A stretch of 64,000 nt of DNA from Akkermansiaceae bacterium (GTDB lineage Bacteria > Verrucomicrobiota > Verrucomicrobiia > Verrucomicrobiales > Akkermansiaceae), in the NCBI GenBank assembly GCA_019634595.1, contig JAHCBC010000003.1, forward strand, positions 620,001 through 684,000, read 5' to 3'. The notes beneath the pieces are model-generated. The model was not told the DNA's origin. It did not search any database and saw nothing but the letters and a program-made list of their open reading frames with translations. Each line of letters begins with the position of its first letter. Position 1 is the stretch's first letter. Made by a program: the position numbers and the translations under genes. Below are positions 1-8,850 of the stretch, one piece after another.

Positions 1-28
1 TGTTCCCTCGTACCTCCAACGAGTCCAC
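1..28 (-). CDS. Start of an unidentified gene, cut by window edge
   Basis: A GTG codon at 28-26 opens a frame that runs off the left edge and encodes MDSLEVRGN as far as it is visible. A GGAGG sequence lies nine bases upstream of the GTG on the minus strand, which is good Shine-Dalgarno placement, and the gene would follow the stop of the preceding anti-sigma-like gene by 18 bases. It is therefore probably the third gene of the sigma-factor operon. Nine residues are too few to assign a function. Confidence 0.4.
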
Positions 29-46
29 CGTGAGTTTCCTCCCGGG

Positions 47-439
47 TTAGAATACTTGCTCACCTGCCGACCCTTGGCCCGCCGGACTCAGGTCCAGTTG
101 GTCAAGCTGTTCAGTCGGGAGCGCGGGGGCCGGAGTGAACTGGCGGTTCACCGGTGTGGGGGCGGGATTGTTGTATTCCGTCCCGCGTGGCAGCGTCAGG
201 AAACCAATGGTCACCGCCGCGTAGGCCAGACCTGCACCATACGCCCACTTGGAAGGCCCGAGATTGGTGAACCAGCTTCTGGCTTCCTCCAGCTTGCCGA
301 ACAAACCGGACTTTCTCACTGCCTCTTCACGCTGGCGTTGATGAAACTCGGAGAGGAACTCCTTCCAATAACCCTCGTCCGGCCGCTCTTCGCGCCGGAG
401 GGCCATCAGATTCTCAAGTTGTTCGAGAGTCGGTTTCAC
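47..439 (-). CDS. Small membrane protein, probable anti-sigma partner
   Basis: This is a 130-residue protein starting at a GTG (439-437), 53 bases downstream of an ECF sigma factor gene on the same strand. The N-terminal 60 residues are charged and probably cytoplasmic. A single hydrophobic segment, roughly residues 65-83 (WAYGAGLAYAAVTIGFLTLP), would span the membrane, and the tail is Pro-rich. Gene order and topology fit a membrane anti-sigma factor that holds the neighbouring sigma factor. The HxxxCxxC zinc motif of ZAS-type anti-sigma factors is absent, so the role is inferred from position only. Confidence 0.6.
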   Translation of the reverse strand: MKPTLEQLENLMALRREERPDEGYWKEFLSEFHQRQREEAVRKSGLFGKLEEARSWFTNLGPSKWAYGAGLAYAAVTIGFLTLPRGTEYNNPAPTPVNRQFTPAPALPTEQLDQLDLSPAGQGSAGEQVF

Positions 440-492
440 CTCAGTTGATGGTTAGGATTTACAAAAAATCAGGGAAAACAGCAAGAAGAATT

Positions 493-1092
493 TTAAAATC
501 TTTCATCCCAACTGTCCTGGAGGCAGGACTGGAGATGCTGGTGGGCATAGTGCAGACGGGATCTGACGGTTCCTTCCGAAACGCTCAGAACCCTGGCGAT
601 CTCGCCATGGGCCATTCCCTGGATGTCATGCATGGTAACCACCATTCTGTGGGATTCAGACAGTTTCATCATCGCATCGTTCAATTTTTTCTGAAGTTCC
701 GCGATGCGGGTGGTTTCTTCCGGGTTCGCCGCATGGGTGGTGTCGATCATCGCCGGGTCCTGCTGCACACCGGATTCCTCGTCGTTCAGGCTGTATGCGG
801 AGCGCCGCTTCCGCTTCTTGAGAAAGTTCAGCGTCTGGTTCACGGCGATCTGGTAGATCCACGTGTAGAAGGTGGAGTGACCTTTGAACTTCCGGAGGGA
901 GTGGTAGGCCTTCGCGAAAATGTCCTGCAGGAGGTCGTGGGTGTCCTCCTTGTGGTGCGTCATGTTGTAAACGAGTCCATAGAGCTTGTCGCCATACTTG
1001 AGGATGAGGGCATCAAAGGCACGCGTGTCCCCATGTCTGGCACGGGAAACAAGGTCTTCGTCAGGATCGGGGGGCCGGGCTTGGCGGAACAT
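493..1092 (-). CDS. ECF-family RNA polymerase sigma factor
   Basis: This is an RNA polymerase sigma-70 factor of the extracytoplasmic-function type. Region 2 is recognisable in 'RARHGDTRAFDALILKYGD' and 'DLLQDIFAKAYHSLRKF', followed by the region 2.3/2.4 signature 'TFYTWIYQIAVNQTLNFLKK'. Region 4 with its helix-turn-helix is 'HGEIARVLSVSEGTVRSRLH' near the C-terminus. An ATG at 1092 gives a normal N-terminus; a GTG at 1113 would add seven residues, and neither has a convincing ribosome-binding site. It leads a minus-strand operon with the small membrane protein at 47-439, a likely sigma/anti-sigma pair. The target regulon is unknown. Confidence 0.93.
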   Translation of the reverse strand: MFRQARPPDPDEDLVSRARHGDTRAFDALILKYGDKLYGLVYNMTHHKEDTHDLLQDIFAKAYHSLRKFKGHSTFYTWIYQIAVNQTLNFLKKRKRRSAYSLNDEESGVQQDPAMIDTTHAANPEETTRIAELQKKLNDAMMKLSESHRMVVTMHDIQGMAHGEIARVLSVSEGTVRSRLHYAHQHLQSCLQDSWDERF

Positions 1093-1113
1093 GCTTGGGG
1101 GGGAGAACAGCAC

Positions 1114-1387
1114 CCCGATGCTACATGCCGCAGGGGGGATGTAAAGGCGGCCTCCATCCGGCGGGGACGAAATACCAGGAGCCTGACCGGGACGCTCTCC
1201 CTCCGGCCGGACGGAAAATACCCCCCCGCGGATGCGGAGGAGAGCGATTGATTAGGATATGTTATATATCTCGAAATGTTATTATTAACACGCATTCGCG
1301 TAATCACCGAAGTTTCCATTTGCGTGAACGCGCTTCGAGAGGCAGCTTCCCGCCGTCCCCCCCGGACATTTCACCCCCCCTATCGAA
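1114..1387. promoter_or_regulatory. Divergent intergenic region with AT-rich core
   Basis: This region separates the sigma-factor gene (minus) from a secreted-protein gene (plus), so it should carry promoters for both. Around 1248-1300 the base composition turns strongly AT-rich in an otherwise GC-rich sequence, and TCGAAATGT occurs at both 1271 and 1384. No textbook -35/-10 pair with 17-base spacing is evident. Promoter activity is inferred from position and composition. Confidence 0.35.
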
Positions 1388-2299
1388 ATGTACCTCGCAT
1401 CCAGCAAGGTCGCAGCACGTACGCTCGCGGCCCTTTCAACCGCCTGTGCCGTCTTCACGGCCCTCACTCCCTCCGCCCTCGCCCAGTCACTGGGAGCGGC
1501 GAGCGACTACAATGTCTTCATTTTCGGAAACTTCACCTCGTCCGGTTCGGACACGGAGGGAAGGCTCGCCGTAGGTGGCAACGCGGACCTCACCGGCTAC
1601 AGCGTCGGCACCTCCCTGCCCACCACCGGAGGCAACACCCTGGTGGTTGGCAACAACCTGACGTTCACCAACGGTCAGGTGAACAAAGGGAACGCGGTGT
1701 ATGGCGGCAGTGCCACCACCTCCAACTTCGGCATCCCGAACGGAAGCCTGGTCCAGGGCAATCCGATCGATTTCGCGGCAGCCCAATCCCAGCTCACCCA
1801 ACTTTCCGGAAGTCTCGCCGGAATGGCGGCCAACGGTTCGTTCAACGACCACTACGGCACCCTCCAGTTCGTGGGTACGGACCCGGCGCTGAACACCTTC
1901 ACGATCACCGCCCCCTCGGTTAACTCGGCGAACGGCATCCAGATCAACGCACCGGCGAACTCCACGGTGGTCATCAACATCGGAGGCGACAACATCTTCT
2001 TCGACAACTTCGGCATCTCCATCGCCAACACCGACAAACAACGGGTCCTCTACAACTTCTACGAGGCAACCGCGCTCACCATCGCCGGCATCAGCGTGCA
2101 GGGCAGCGTCCTCGCCCCGCTGGCGAACGTGTCCTTCACCAACGGCAATGTGGAAGGAACCCTCATCGCCAACAACGTGACGGGCGGCGGCGAATACCAT
2201 AACTACAAGTTCCAGGGCACCCTGCCCATCCCGGAACCTTCCGGTGTGGCGCTGCTCGGACTTTCCGTCGTCTCCCTGGCATTCCGCCGCCGGAGGTAA
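1388..2299 (+). CDS. Choice-of-anchor A family protein with PEP-CTERM tail
   Basis: This is a 303-residue secreted protein. An N-terminal signal peptide ends near 'ALTPSALAQ'. The body is a choice-of-anchor A domain, seen in 'GAASDYNVFIFGNFTSSGSD' and in the later Gly/Asn-rich stretches. The C-terminus has the PEP-CTERM form: 'IPEPSGVALLG', a short hydrophobic helix, then RRRR. Such tails are processed by an exosortase and direct the protein to the surface or extracellular matrix. No exosortase is encoded here, so the enzyme must be elsewhere. The gene is transcribed away from the sigma factor and ends at an intrinsic terminator. Confidence 0.88.
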   Translation: MYLASSKVAARTLAALSTACAVFTALTPSALAQSLGAASDYNVFIFGNFTSSGSDTEGRLAVGGNADLTGYSVGTSLPTTGGNTLVVGNNLTFTNGQVNKGNAVYGGSATTSNFGIPNGSLVQGNPIDFAAAQSQLTQLSGSLAGMAANGSFNDHYGTLQFVGTDPALNTFTITAPSVNSANGIQINAPANSTVVINIGGDNIFFDNFGISIANTDKQRVLYNFYEATALTIAGISVQGSVLAPLANVSFTNGNVEGTLIANNVTGGGEYHNYKFQGTLPIPEPSGVALLGLSVVSLAFRRRR

Positions 2300-2319
2300 G
2301 AGACGGATTCCCGCTCCAT

Positions 2320-2356
2320 GGGCCATGGCCGCGCCACGCGGTCATGGCCCTTTTCC
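2320..2356 (+). terminator. Intrinsic terminator of choice-of-anchor A gene
   Basis: An inverted repeat pairs GGGCCATG (2320-2327) with CATGGCCC (2343-2350), extended inward by a CCGC/GCGG pair, and a run of T follows from 2351. The T-run is only on the plus-strand side, so it serves the upstream plus-strand gene. Confidence 0.75.
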
Positions 2357-2373
2357 TTTTCCGGCCACCGCCG

Positions 2374-4530
2374 TCACCTGCACCGGGAGAAGAAGAAGGC
2401 GAGCAGGTCCGCCTGCTGCTCGTTCTCCTGCTTCCGGGAAGATCCGCTGCCATGGCCGAGGTGGTAGTCCACCCGCAACAGGACGGGTGCATCCGGACCT
2501 TGGGCGGAAATGAGGCGCGCGGTCATCTTGAGCGACTGCCAGAGTTCGACCCGGGTGTCGTTGGCACCGTGATAAAGGAGGATGGGCGGGTATTTCACCC
2601 CCGGCTTCACATGGGCGTAGGCGCTCATCTCGAGCAAGGACTCGAAGCCTTCCTTGGTTTTGACACTGCCGAACTCCGCGAGGTTCGGGATGCCGTTCGG
2701 TGAATTCTCCATCCGGATGGCGTCCATGCAGCCCACTCCGCAGAGCACCGCACCGACCGCCTCGGGCTTCTCGGTCATCACCCTGCCGACGGTGATGCCG
2801 CCCGCGCTCCCGCCCTGGATGCAGATGCGGGCGGGTGTGGTGTAACCTTCCCGGACGAGGCCCTCCGCGACGGAGATCACGTCCTTCCAAGTGTTCGGCT
2901 TGGTTTTCTGGAAACCGGCGAGCCGCCACTCATCCCCCAGTTCCCCTCCCCCGCGGACATGGGCCACCACGCGGATGCCGCCCATGTCATAGATGGCCGC
3001 GTCCGAGGGCCGGAAGCCCGGCTCGATGCTGATGCCATAGGCTCCATAAGCACCGAGCAGGACGGGCCGCTTGCCATCCTTCGGCAGATCCTTCCGGTGG
3101 ATGATGGACACCGGGATCGCCACGCCGTCATGGCCGGGCATGGTGGTCTCACGGCTGACGAGTTCCTTTGAAATGGGAGGCTCCACCTGCTGGGGCAGAT
3201 CCAACGGTTCCGCGACCGTCCCATCCGCCGGGACCCGCATAAGCCTGGTGGGGCCGGTCCACGAACTGAACGAAACGCCGATGCCCGCCAGGTCCGGGTA
3301 GGCACCGATGTTTCCGTGCAGCGAAATCCTGCCGTCGCCCGGCATGGTGATGGTTTCCGGCTTGTCCAACTCGCCCCAGCGCAGGCGGACCAAGCGGCTG
3401 GGACCACCATCCAGATAGCGGACATAGAGGCCCTCCTGAGCCACCTTGATCCCCTGGATCGAGCCCCGCGGGGCGGTGTAGATGGTTTCCGCTTTCGCGA
3501 AATCCAGGTCGTCCAGGCTCATGCGGAGAACCCGGCCGTTGGGCGCGTCCTTCCGGCTCAGGATGTAGAGGTGGTCGCCGTGCAGTTCCACCGCACCTCC
3601 GCCCATGGAGCCGACGAGATGGGAACGGTCGCAGATTTTCCGCCACTTCGCGGTACCCGCGAGCACCTCGTCCAGCCGGGCGATGTGGTGGATGTCATCG
3701 GAGGAGACGCCAGTGCCATTCGACGAAAGCACCCAACCGCTGTCGCCCATGGGGGAAAGCGAAACGATGTCCGCCGGTTTCACGCCGGTCCCATCCTCCG
3801 TGCCGAAGCCGAACACGGCCCGGTCATCCTTTTCCGGGGTTCCCAGCCGGTGATGATACACCCGGGATTTCTGGAACTTCTGCAAAGGATCCGCGTCCGG
3901 CCCGAGGTCCTGGAGCCGGGTGTGGAGAAAACCGGAGCTGTCCGGCAGCCACTCCGCAGGCCCCCAACGGGCGCGCGAAAACGGGCCCTCGGCCACCTTT
4001 CCGTCGGCGAGTGAAACGACATAAAGGTCCGCATCCTCCCCGCCACCCGAGGTGATCGCGACGGCCAGATGCTTCACGTCCGGGGAGATGCTGTAGTGTT
4101 TGATGGTCACCGGAGATCCTTTCCCATCGACGATTTTCCGCGGATCCAGCACCAACTCCGGCTTTCCGCCGGGCTTCTGGTGGAAAAGCTGCTCCACCTG
4201 CTCCCCCTGCCGCCGCATGAGGAAAAAATACTCTCCGGGCCGCGGCTGGGCCGTCCAGCCCACGCGGTCGCCCTGCACCGCGTCCGCTTCCTCGATGATC
4301 TTCATGATCTTCGTCCGCTCCGGGACCTGGGACAGCGCGGCCAGGGATTTCTCCGTCAGGGCACGTGCCCATGCGGCGACCTCCGGATTGTCCTTTTCCT
4401 CGAAGTAGCGGTAAGGATCATCCACCTTCACGCCGTGGTAGTCCGTCGTCACCACCCGGGCTTCCGGGAGTGGAAGGGCTGGCAACGATCCGATGGGCAA
4501 CAGGAAGGGAAGAATCCGCAACGCTTTCAT
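2374..4530 (-). CDS. Prolyl oligopeptidase family protein (S9A)
   Basis: This is a serine peptidase of the prolyl oligopeptidase family, about 718 residues when started at the ATG at 4530. That start gives a clean signal peptide (MKALRILPFLLPIGSLPALP), and an AGGG sits about 12 bases upstream; an ATG at 4542 is possible. The N-terminal family block 'DDPYRYFEEKDNPEVAAWA' is followed by a seven-bladed propeller region and the alpha/beta-hydrolase domain. The nucleophile is in GGSAGG (Ser near 575), the acid in 'HGANDTRV' (near 658) and the His in 'HLGHGSGS' (near 693). The signal peptide suggests periplasmic cleavage of short Pro-containing peptides. It stands alone and diverges from the SH3 gene. 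Confidence 0.93.
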   Translation of the reverse strand: MKALRILPFLLPIGSLPALPLPEARVVTTDYHGVKVDDPYRYFEEKDNPEVAAWARALTEKSLAALSQVPERTKIMKIIEEADAVQGDRVGWTAQPRPGEYFFLMRRQGEQVEQLFHQKPGGKPELVLDPRKIVDGKGSPVTIKHYSISPDVKHLAVAITSGGGEDADLYVVSLADGKVAEGPFSRARWGPAEWLPDSSGFLHTRLQDLGPDADPLQKFQKSRVYHHRLGTPEKDDRAVFGFGTEDGTGVKPADIVSLSPMGDSGWVLSSNGTGVSSDDIHHIARLDEVLAGTAKWRKICDRSHLVGSMGGGAVELHGDHLYILSRKDAPNGRVLRMSLDDLDFAKAETIYTAPRGSIQGIKVAQEGLYVRYLDGGPSRLVRLRWGELDKPETITMPGDGRISLHGNIGAYPDLAGIGVSFSSWTGPTRLMRVPADGTVAEPLDLPQQVEPPISKELVSRETTMPGHDGVAIPVSIIHRKDLPKDGKRPVLLGAYGAYGISIEPGFRPSDAAIYDMGGIRVVAHVRGGGELGDEWRLAGFQKTKPNTWKDVISVAEGLVREGYTTPARICIQGGSAGGITVGRVMTEKPEAVGAVLCGVGCMDAIRMENSPNGIPNLAEFGSVKTKEGFESLLEMSAYAHVKPGVKYPPILLYHGANDTRVELWQSLKMTARLISAQGPDAPVLLRVDYHLGHGSGSSRKQENEQQADLLAFFFSRCR

Positions 4531-4658
4531 GAGGGATGACATCCCTAACAGGAACTCCGGCCGGGCCAATGGAAATCCTTCCGCCGCCCGGATCGGGACG
4601 GCAAAACCGACAGTGCAAAATCGTGGCATTTCCCGGCGGCTTTGTTAGGTTCGCGCCA

Positions 4659-5000
4659 ATGCCCGCTTTCACCGCCAACGCCGACTACGAAGAAAAAGAC
4701 CGCAACCCGCTCGTGCTGGGGGCGGGGGACGAAATCACCGTCGGACCGGCGGACCGCGCCTGGCCGGGCTGGGTGTGGGCGGAGGACAATGAAGGCCGCC
4801 ATGGCTACGTCCCGGAGGAAATCCTGGAGCCGACCGGCGAAGGCCGCTTCGCCCTGATGGAAAACTTCGACCCGACCGTGCTGACCATCAAACGCGGGGA
4901 CAAGATCGAGTCCCTCAAACAGATCCATGGCTGGCACTGGTGCCTCAACGAGGCTGGCAACGAGGGATGGGTGGCCGGCTACCTCCTCAAACCCGCCTGA
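4659..5000 (+). CDS. Two-module SH3-domain protein
   Basis: This is a 113-residue protein with no signal peptide, built from two SH3-like repeats. The first contains 'ITVGPADRAWPGWVWAEDNE' and 'HGYVPEEILEP', and the second 'IESLKQIHGWHWCLNEAGNE' and 'GWVAGYLLKP'. The paired 'G-W-V-x-x-x-L/I-L' endings mark variant SH3 domains, which usually bind peptides. The ATG at 4659 is preferred over upstream in-frame codons because the SH3 repeat begins at once after it. It ends seven bases before the next gene, so the two are probably cotranscribed. Confidence 0.75.
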   Translation: MPAFTANADYEEKDRNPLVLGAGDEITVGPADRAWPGWVWAEDNEGRHGYVPEEILEPTGEGRFALMENFDPTVLTIKRGDKIESLKQIHGWHWCLNEAGNEGWVAGYLLKPA

Positions 5001-5006
5001 CCCGCC

Positions 5007-5876
5007 ATGAGCGACCCGGGACAAGCCGCACGCTGGATCCGCATCACCTGCTGGATCGTTGGCGGCATCGTCCTGGGCGCGATCGCCGGAGAAATTTCGG
5101 ACAGGGTGAAGAAGCCCGCGGTGAAGCGCCCGCGGGCGGCGGAGGTCATGGTGGCCGCCGGGGACAAACCCGGCGAAGAGGCCCGCCTTTCCACCACCCA
5201 CGCCGCCATCGTGCTGCGGAATTTTTTCCTCCACCCGCTGCCGGACAAGATCCGGGACCAGCCGGAGAAATTGGCGAAGCATGTCCGCATCCGGGCGGAG
5301 GAGGACGGCACCCGCATCACGGTGGATGTTCCGGATATTGATGAAAATCGGGGGCTGGCGAGGGAGATCGCGCGGATCTACCGGGGAGCTTCCCGGGAGA
5401 AGGAAGTGGCTGCGGCTCCTGTGGAGATCCCGCCTTTCTCCGCAGAAGACCGCAAGCTGGCAATCGACGCCCGCAAACTGAAGGGCCTGCTCCATGACCA
5501 GGCCGCCCGCGCGGGCTACGTGGACTTCCTCCAGATCCTGCCGAAAGCCGTGAGCGGATCGGCCAAAGCGAAAGCCGTCGTGGAGCATGAAGATTTCAGC
5601 CGGAGATTCCGCCGTTATGAGGAGCTGTCGGTTTCACTCGGGCTGGAAGGCGTACCGGGGGCACCCCTGACGTCCGCTCCGGATGTGATCTTCGAAGCAC
5701 GCTTCGTGGACGAGAACCCGGACCCGGCGAAGCGCACCTCCAGGGCGAATCTGGTTTCCGCATCGTTTGTGCTGCTGGCGGCTGCCGGGGCATGGTTCAC
5801 CTCACGGCGAGGTTCGTCCGCTGACCCCGGATTGATTCCGGACGAAGCCGACCCTCAGGGTCAGGGCACTCCGTAA
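5007..5876 (+). CDS. Hypothetical membrane protein with two terminal TM helices
   Basis: I do not recognise this 289-residue protein. A hydrophobic segment near residues 11-29 (ITCWIVGGIVLGAIAGEI) and another near 252-268 (LVSASFVLLAAAGAWFT) flank a charged central domain of about 220 residues. This is the topology of a protein anchored at both ends, with the central domain on one side of the membrane. It follows the SH3 gene by six bases. Its last 16 bases overlap the 3' end of the convergent gene at 5861-6301. Confidence 0.6.
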   Translation: MSDPGQAARWIRITCWIVGGIVLGAIAGEISDRVKKPAVKRPRAAEVMVAAGDKPGEEARLSTTHAAIVLRNFFLHPLPDKIRDQPEKLAKHVRIRAEEDGTRITVDVPDIDENRGLAREIARIYRGASREKEVAAAPVEIPPFSAEDRKLAIDARKLKGLLHDQAARAGYVDFLQILPKAVSGSAKAKAVVEHEDFSRRFRRYEELSVSLGLEGVPGAPLTSAPDVIFEARFVDENPDPAKRTSRANLVSASFVLLAAAGAWFTSRRGSSADPGLIPDEADPQGQGTP

Positions 5877-6301
5877 AGACAGCACATGAGTTGCCAGCCG
5901 GGACAAATCGACCGGACCGGCAGACTGCCGATGTTTCTTCCGCATTCCACCATCTGCCGCAGCATCATTTCCGCATGCAGGAACGCCTCGACCACGGGTC
6001 CCGCTTCTTCGATCCACCGTTCGTTGTGTTCGGGCTGGAAGACCCTGCCAGTGCCGCGCTCCATGATCGCCAGAAATTGGCCGTCCATTCGCCGCTCCGG
6101 CATTACGGCACGCAACGCCTCCACGATTTCCCGCGTTTCGGTCTGGAGATCGTAGGTTTTGAAGCTTCCCGAATAGAATTTGTAGAAGCGGTTCGCACCC
6201 CGGCGACCCACACGCTCCAGCAGTTCCTCCAGCTCGGGGAAGCTCTCCTTGATCCGTTGCAAAAGCGTCTCCTCCGCTACTGTCTCATTTTCCGCTGTCA
6301 T
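5861..6301 (-). CDS. Hypothetical protein, second gene of a coupled pair
   Basis: This is an unrecognised 146-residue protein with an acidic N-terminal half ('SFPELEELLERVGRRGANRF'). A Cys appears in 'MVECGRNIG', and the C-terminus is Cys-containing and hydrophobic (CPGWQLMCCLYGVP). There is no signal peptide. Its start codon overlaps the stop of the upstream gene by four bases (ATGA), so the two are translationally coupled and probably act together. Cys residues and the conserved-looking 'QFLAIMERGTGRVF' block could be used to search for a family. Confidence 0.5.
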   Translation of the reverse strand: MTAENETVAEETLLQRIKESFPELEELLERVGRRGANRFYKFYSGSFKTYDLQTETREIVEALRAVMPERRMDGQFLAIMERGTGRVFQPEHNERWIEEAGPVVEAFLHAEMMLRQMVECGRNIGSLPVRSICPGWQLMCCLYGVP

Positions 6302-6813
6302 CTCGCTCCATTTGAAGGCCCCGCCACCACGAATGCCGAGAGCGGCATGAGAACAATCCGGATCGACGCATGGGATCGCAGGGTGAGCTCCTGATCCACC
6401 AATGGGTCTGCTTTGAGTTTCCAGATCGATTCGTAGTCCAGATTCCCGAACCGTAATTCCACCCGGAAGCTTCCGTCGATCCGCAACAGGGGTGAGAGTT
6501 CGCCGATCCGGGCCTCCTGGTTCTTCTTTTCTGCGGCCCTCAATTTTCCCGGCTTCCGCGTTTCGCCCTTCTTGCCCAACAACCCGAGGATCTCCGATTT
6601 CGCGGGGTTATCGGCGAAAAGGTCCGGGAGAATCCCGACCAGTTTTGGAAGATCGTTGGTTGGCTCGGTTTGGAGGCCGCCGCGGGCGAGAACCGGGTAG
6701 GGGCCGAGGGAGGGATAGCGGCCCCGGAGGACGGAGAGGCGGGAGTCCGCCTCGGACAGGACTGCCCGGAAGTCGGCAGGGGTGATCCAAAGAGGCTGAT
6801 CCGTGCGATGCAT
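6298..6813 (-). CDS. Hypothetical protein, first gene of a coupled pair
   Basis: This is an unrecognised 171-residue protein. It has a Lys-rich segment near residues 80-98 (GKKGETRKPGKLRAAEKKN) between two more ordinary parts and lacks a signal peptide or obvious membrane helix. It overlaps the following gene by four bases. It starts 348 bases from the divergent rpsB gene, so its promoter must lie in that gap. Confidence 0.5.
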   Translation of the reverse strand: MHRTDQPLWITPADFRAVLSEADSRLSVLRGRYPSLGPYPVLARGGLQTEPTNDLPKLVGILPDLFADNPAKSEILGLLGKKGETRKPGKLRAAEKKNQEARIGELSPLLRIDGSFRVELRFGNLDYESIWKLKADPLVDQELTLRSHASIRIVLMPLSAFVVAGPSNGAR

Positions 6814-7161
6814 GGACCGGAGCTACCAAGGGATCCCGGACAGAATCGGTCCGGGGCGTATTTTCAGGGATTTTGCGCGGATCGCGACTCTCAGCGGGCC
6901 AAACAGATGGAGAAGATGCCGGTCTGAAGACCAGCGCTCCCAGCGCAACGGATCGCTGCTCCGCAGGGGAGGAAGCCCTCAAAAATGAGGCATCCCCTGC
7001 CGGCTTCGAGGATTTCCCTTGCCAAGGCGGGGGGATTTTCCGAGTTTCCCCGCCCCTCTTCAGGCCGCCTTACGCACCAACGAAGACCCTGAGGGACCTC
7101 ATACGCGGCCAATCTTCAGCATCGCCCGTCCTGAATCAAGGCGGGAAACCACTTAATACCA
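6814..7161. promoter_or_regulatory. Divergent intergenic region upstream of rpsB
   Basis: This is the longest gene-free stretch in the window. It contains a tight palindrome at 6921-6932 (GGTCT and AGACC around a two-base centre) and a longer hairpin at 6963-7000. It must hold promoters for the minus-strand unknown pair and for rpsB-tsf. I could not find a consensus -35/-10 pair. In other bacteria the rpsB leader binds S2 for autoregulation; whether that applies here cannot be told from this sequence. Confidence 0.4.
6963..7000. repeat. Hairpin-forming palindrome upstream of rpsB
   Basis: GCAGGGGA at 6963-6970 is perfectly complementary to TCCCCTGC at 6993-7000, and an inner pair (CCTCA with TGAGG) surrounds an A-rich loop. 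No T-run follows on either strand, so it is not a simple terminator. It may be a mobile palindromic repeat or part of the rpsB leader RNA. Confidence 0.5.
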
Positions 7162-7845
<684 letters not shown>

Positions 7846-7858
7846 CCGAATCTGTCAC

Positions 7859-7896
7859 ACGGGCGGCCTGTCGATCCGGCACGCCGCCCGTTTTTC
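7859..7896 (+). terminator. Intrinsic terminator between rpsB and tsf
   Basis: ACGGGCGGC (7859-7867) pairs perfectly with GCCGCCCGT (7883-7891) around a 15-base loop and is followed by T residues. It lies directly downstream of the rpsB stop. It could attenuate transcription into tsf and so set a lower level for EF-Ts than for S2. Confidence 0.85.
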
Positions 7897-7926
7897 TTCC
7901 CACCAACCGCTCACATTTTTCATCAC

Positions 7927-8793
7927 ATGATCACCGCTGCCACCGTCAAAGAACTTCGCGACAAAACCAACGCCGGCATGATGGACTGCAAGAAAGTCCT
8001 CAACGAAACCAACGGCGACATCGAAGCCGCCATCAAGCTCCTCCGTGAGCGTGGCATCGTGAAGGCCGCCTCGAAAAGCGACCGCGCCGCCACCGAAGGC
8101 ATCATCACCTCCCGCGTCGCCGCCGACGGCAAGTCCGGCGTCCTCCTGGAGATCAACTGCGAGACCGACTTCGTCTCCCGCAACGAGAACTTCCAGGCGT
8201 TCGTCGCCGAAGTCGCCGACGCCATCGCTTCGTCCAAGGCCGCCGATCTCGACGCCGCTCTGGAAGTCCAGAAGGGCGACATCAACGTCGGTGACTACGT
8301 GAAGACCAAGGTTCTCGAACTGGGCGAAAACATCCAGTTCCGCAAGTACGTCCGCTTCGACGCCGCTCCCGGCGGAGTTGTGGTTTCCTACATCCACATG
8401 GGTGGCAAGGTCGGCGTGCTTCTCGAAGTTGGCACCACCAAGGAGGAAACCGCTTCCCAGGACGCCTTCAAGGAACTCATCAAGGACCTCACCCTCCACA
8501 TCGCCGCCGCCGCACCGAAGGGCCTGTCCCGCGCGGACATCCCGGCCGAAGTGGCTGACGCCGAGAAGGAAATCTACCGCGCCCGCCTGGCGGAAAGCGG
8601 CAAGCCTGCCAACATCATCGAGAACATCCTCGTCGGCCAGATGAACAAGTTCTTCGCCGAAAGCTGCTTCCTGGAGCAAGGCTTCGTGAAGGATGACAAG
8701 GTCACCATCAACAAGCTGGTCGAAGAAACCGGCAAGTCCCTGGGTGACACCATCACGGTGACCCGCTTCGTCCGCTTCGGACTCGGCGAGTAA
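7927..8793 (+). CDS. tsf: Elongation factor Ts
   Basis: This is a 288-residue nucleotide exchange factor that regenerates EF-Tu-GTP in translation. The N-terminal UBA-like domain and the signature 'LRDKTNAGMMDCKKVLNETN' are followed by 'LLEINCETDFVSRNENF', the EF-Tu contact region, then two alpha/beta subdomains. Length is typical. It follows rpsB by 81 bases and is closed by its own terminator. Confidence 0.98.
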   Translation: MITAATVKELRDKTNAGMMDCKKVLNETNGDIEAAIKLLRERGIVKAASKSDRAATEGIITSRVAADGKSGVLLEINCETDFVSRNENFQAFVAEVADAIASSKAADLDAALEVQKGDINVGDYVKTKVLELGENIQFRKYVRFDAAPGGVVVSYIHMGGKVGVLLEVGTTKEETASQDAFKELIKDLTLHIAAAAPKGLSRADIPAEVADAEKEIYRARLAESGKPANIIENILVGQMNKFFAESCFLEQGFVKDDKVTINKLVEETGKSLGDTITVTRFVRFGLGE

Positions 8794-8811
8794 TCGTTCC
8801 ACCTTTCAAGG

Positions 8812-8850
8812 ACGCCCGGCTGCGCATGCGGCCGGGCGTTTTTCTTTTTC
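8812..8850 (+). terminator. Intrinsic terminator of tsf
   Basis: ACGCCCGGC (8812-8820) pairs with GCCGGGCGT (8831-8839) around a ten-base loop, followed by a T-rich run. Its distal end touches the 3' end of the convergent transporter gene. Confidence 0.87.

Noticed and set aside
445..1251. 268-codon plus-strand frame over the first sigma factor
   Set aside because: Antisense to a recognisable ECF sigma factor with intact regions 2 and 4.
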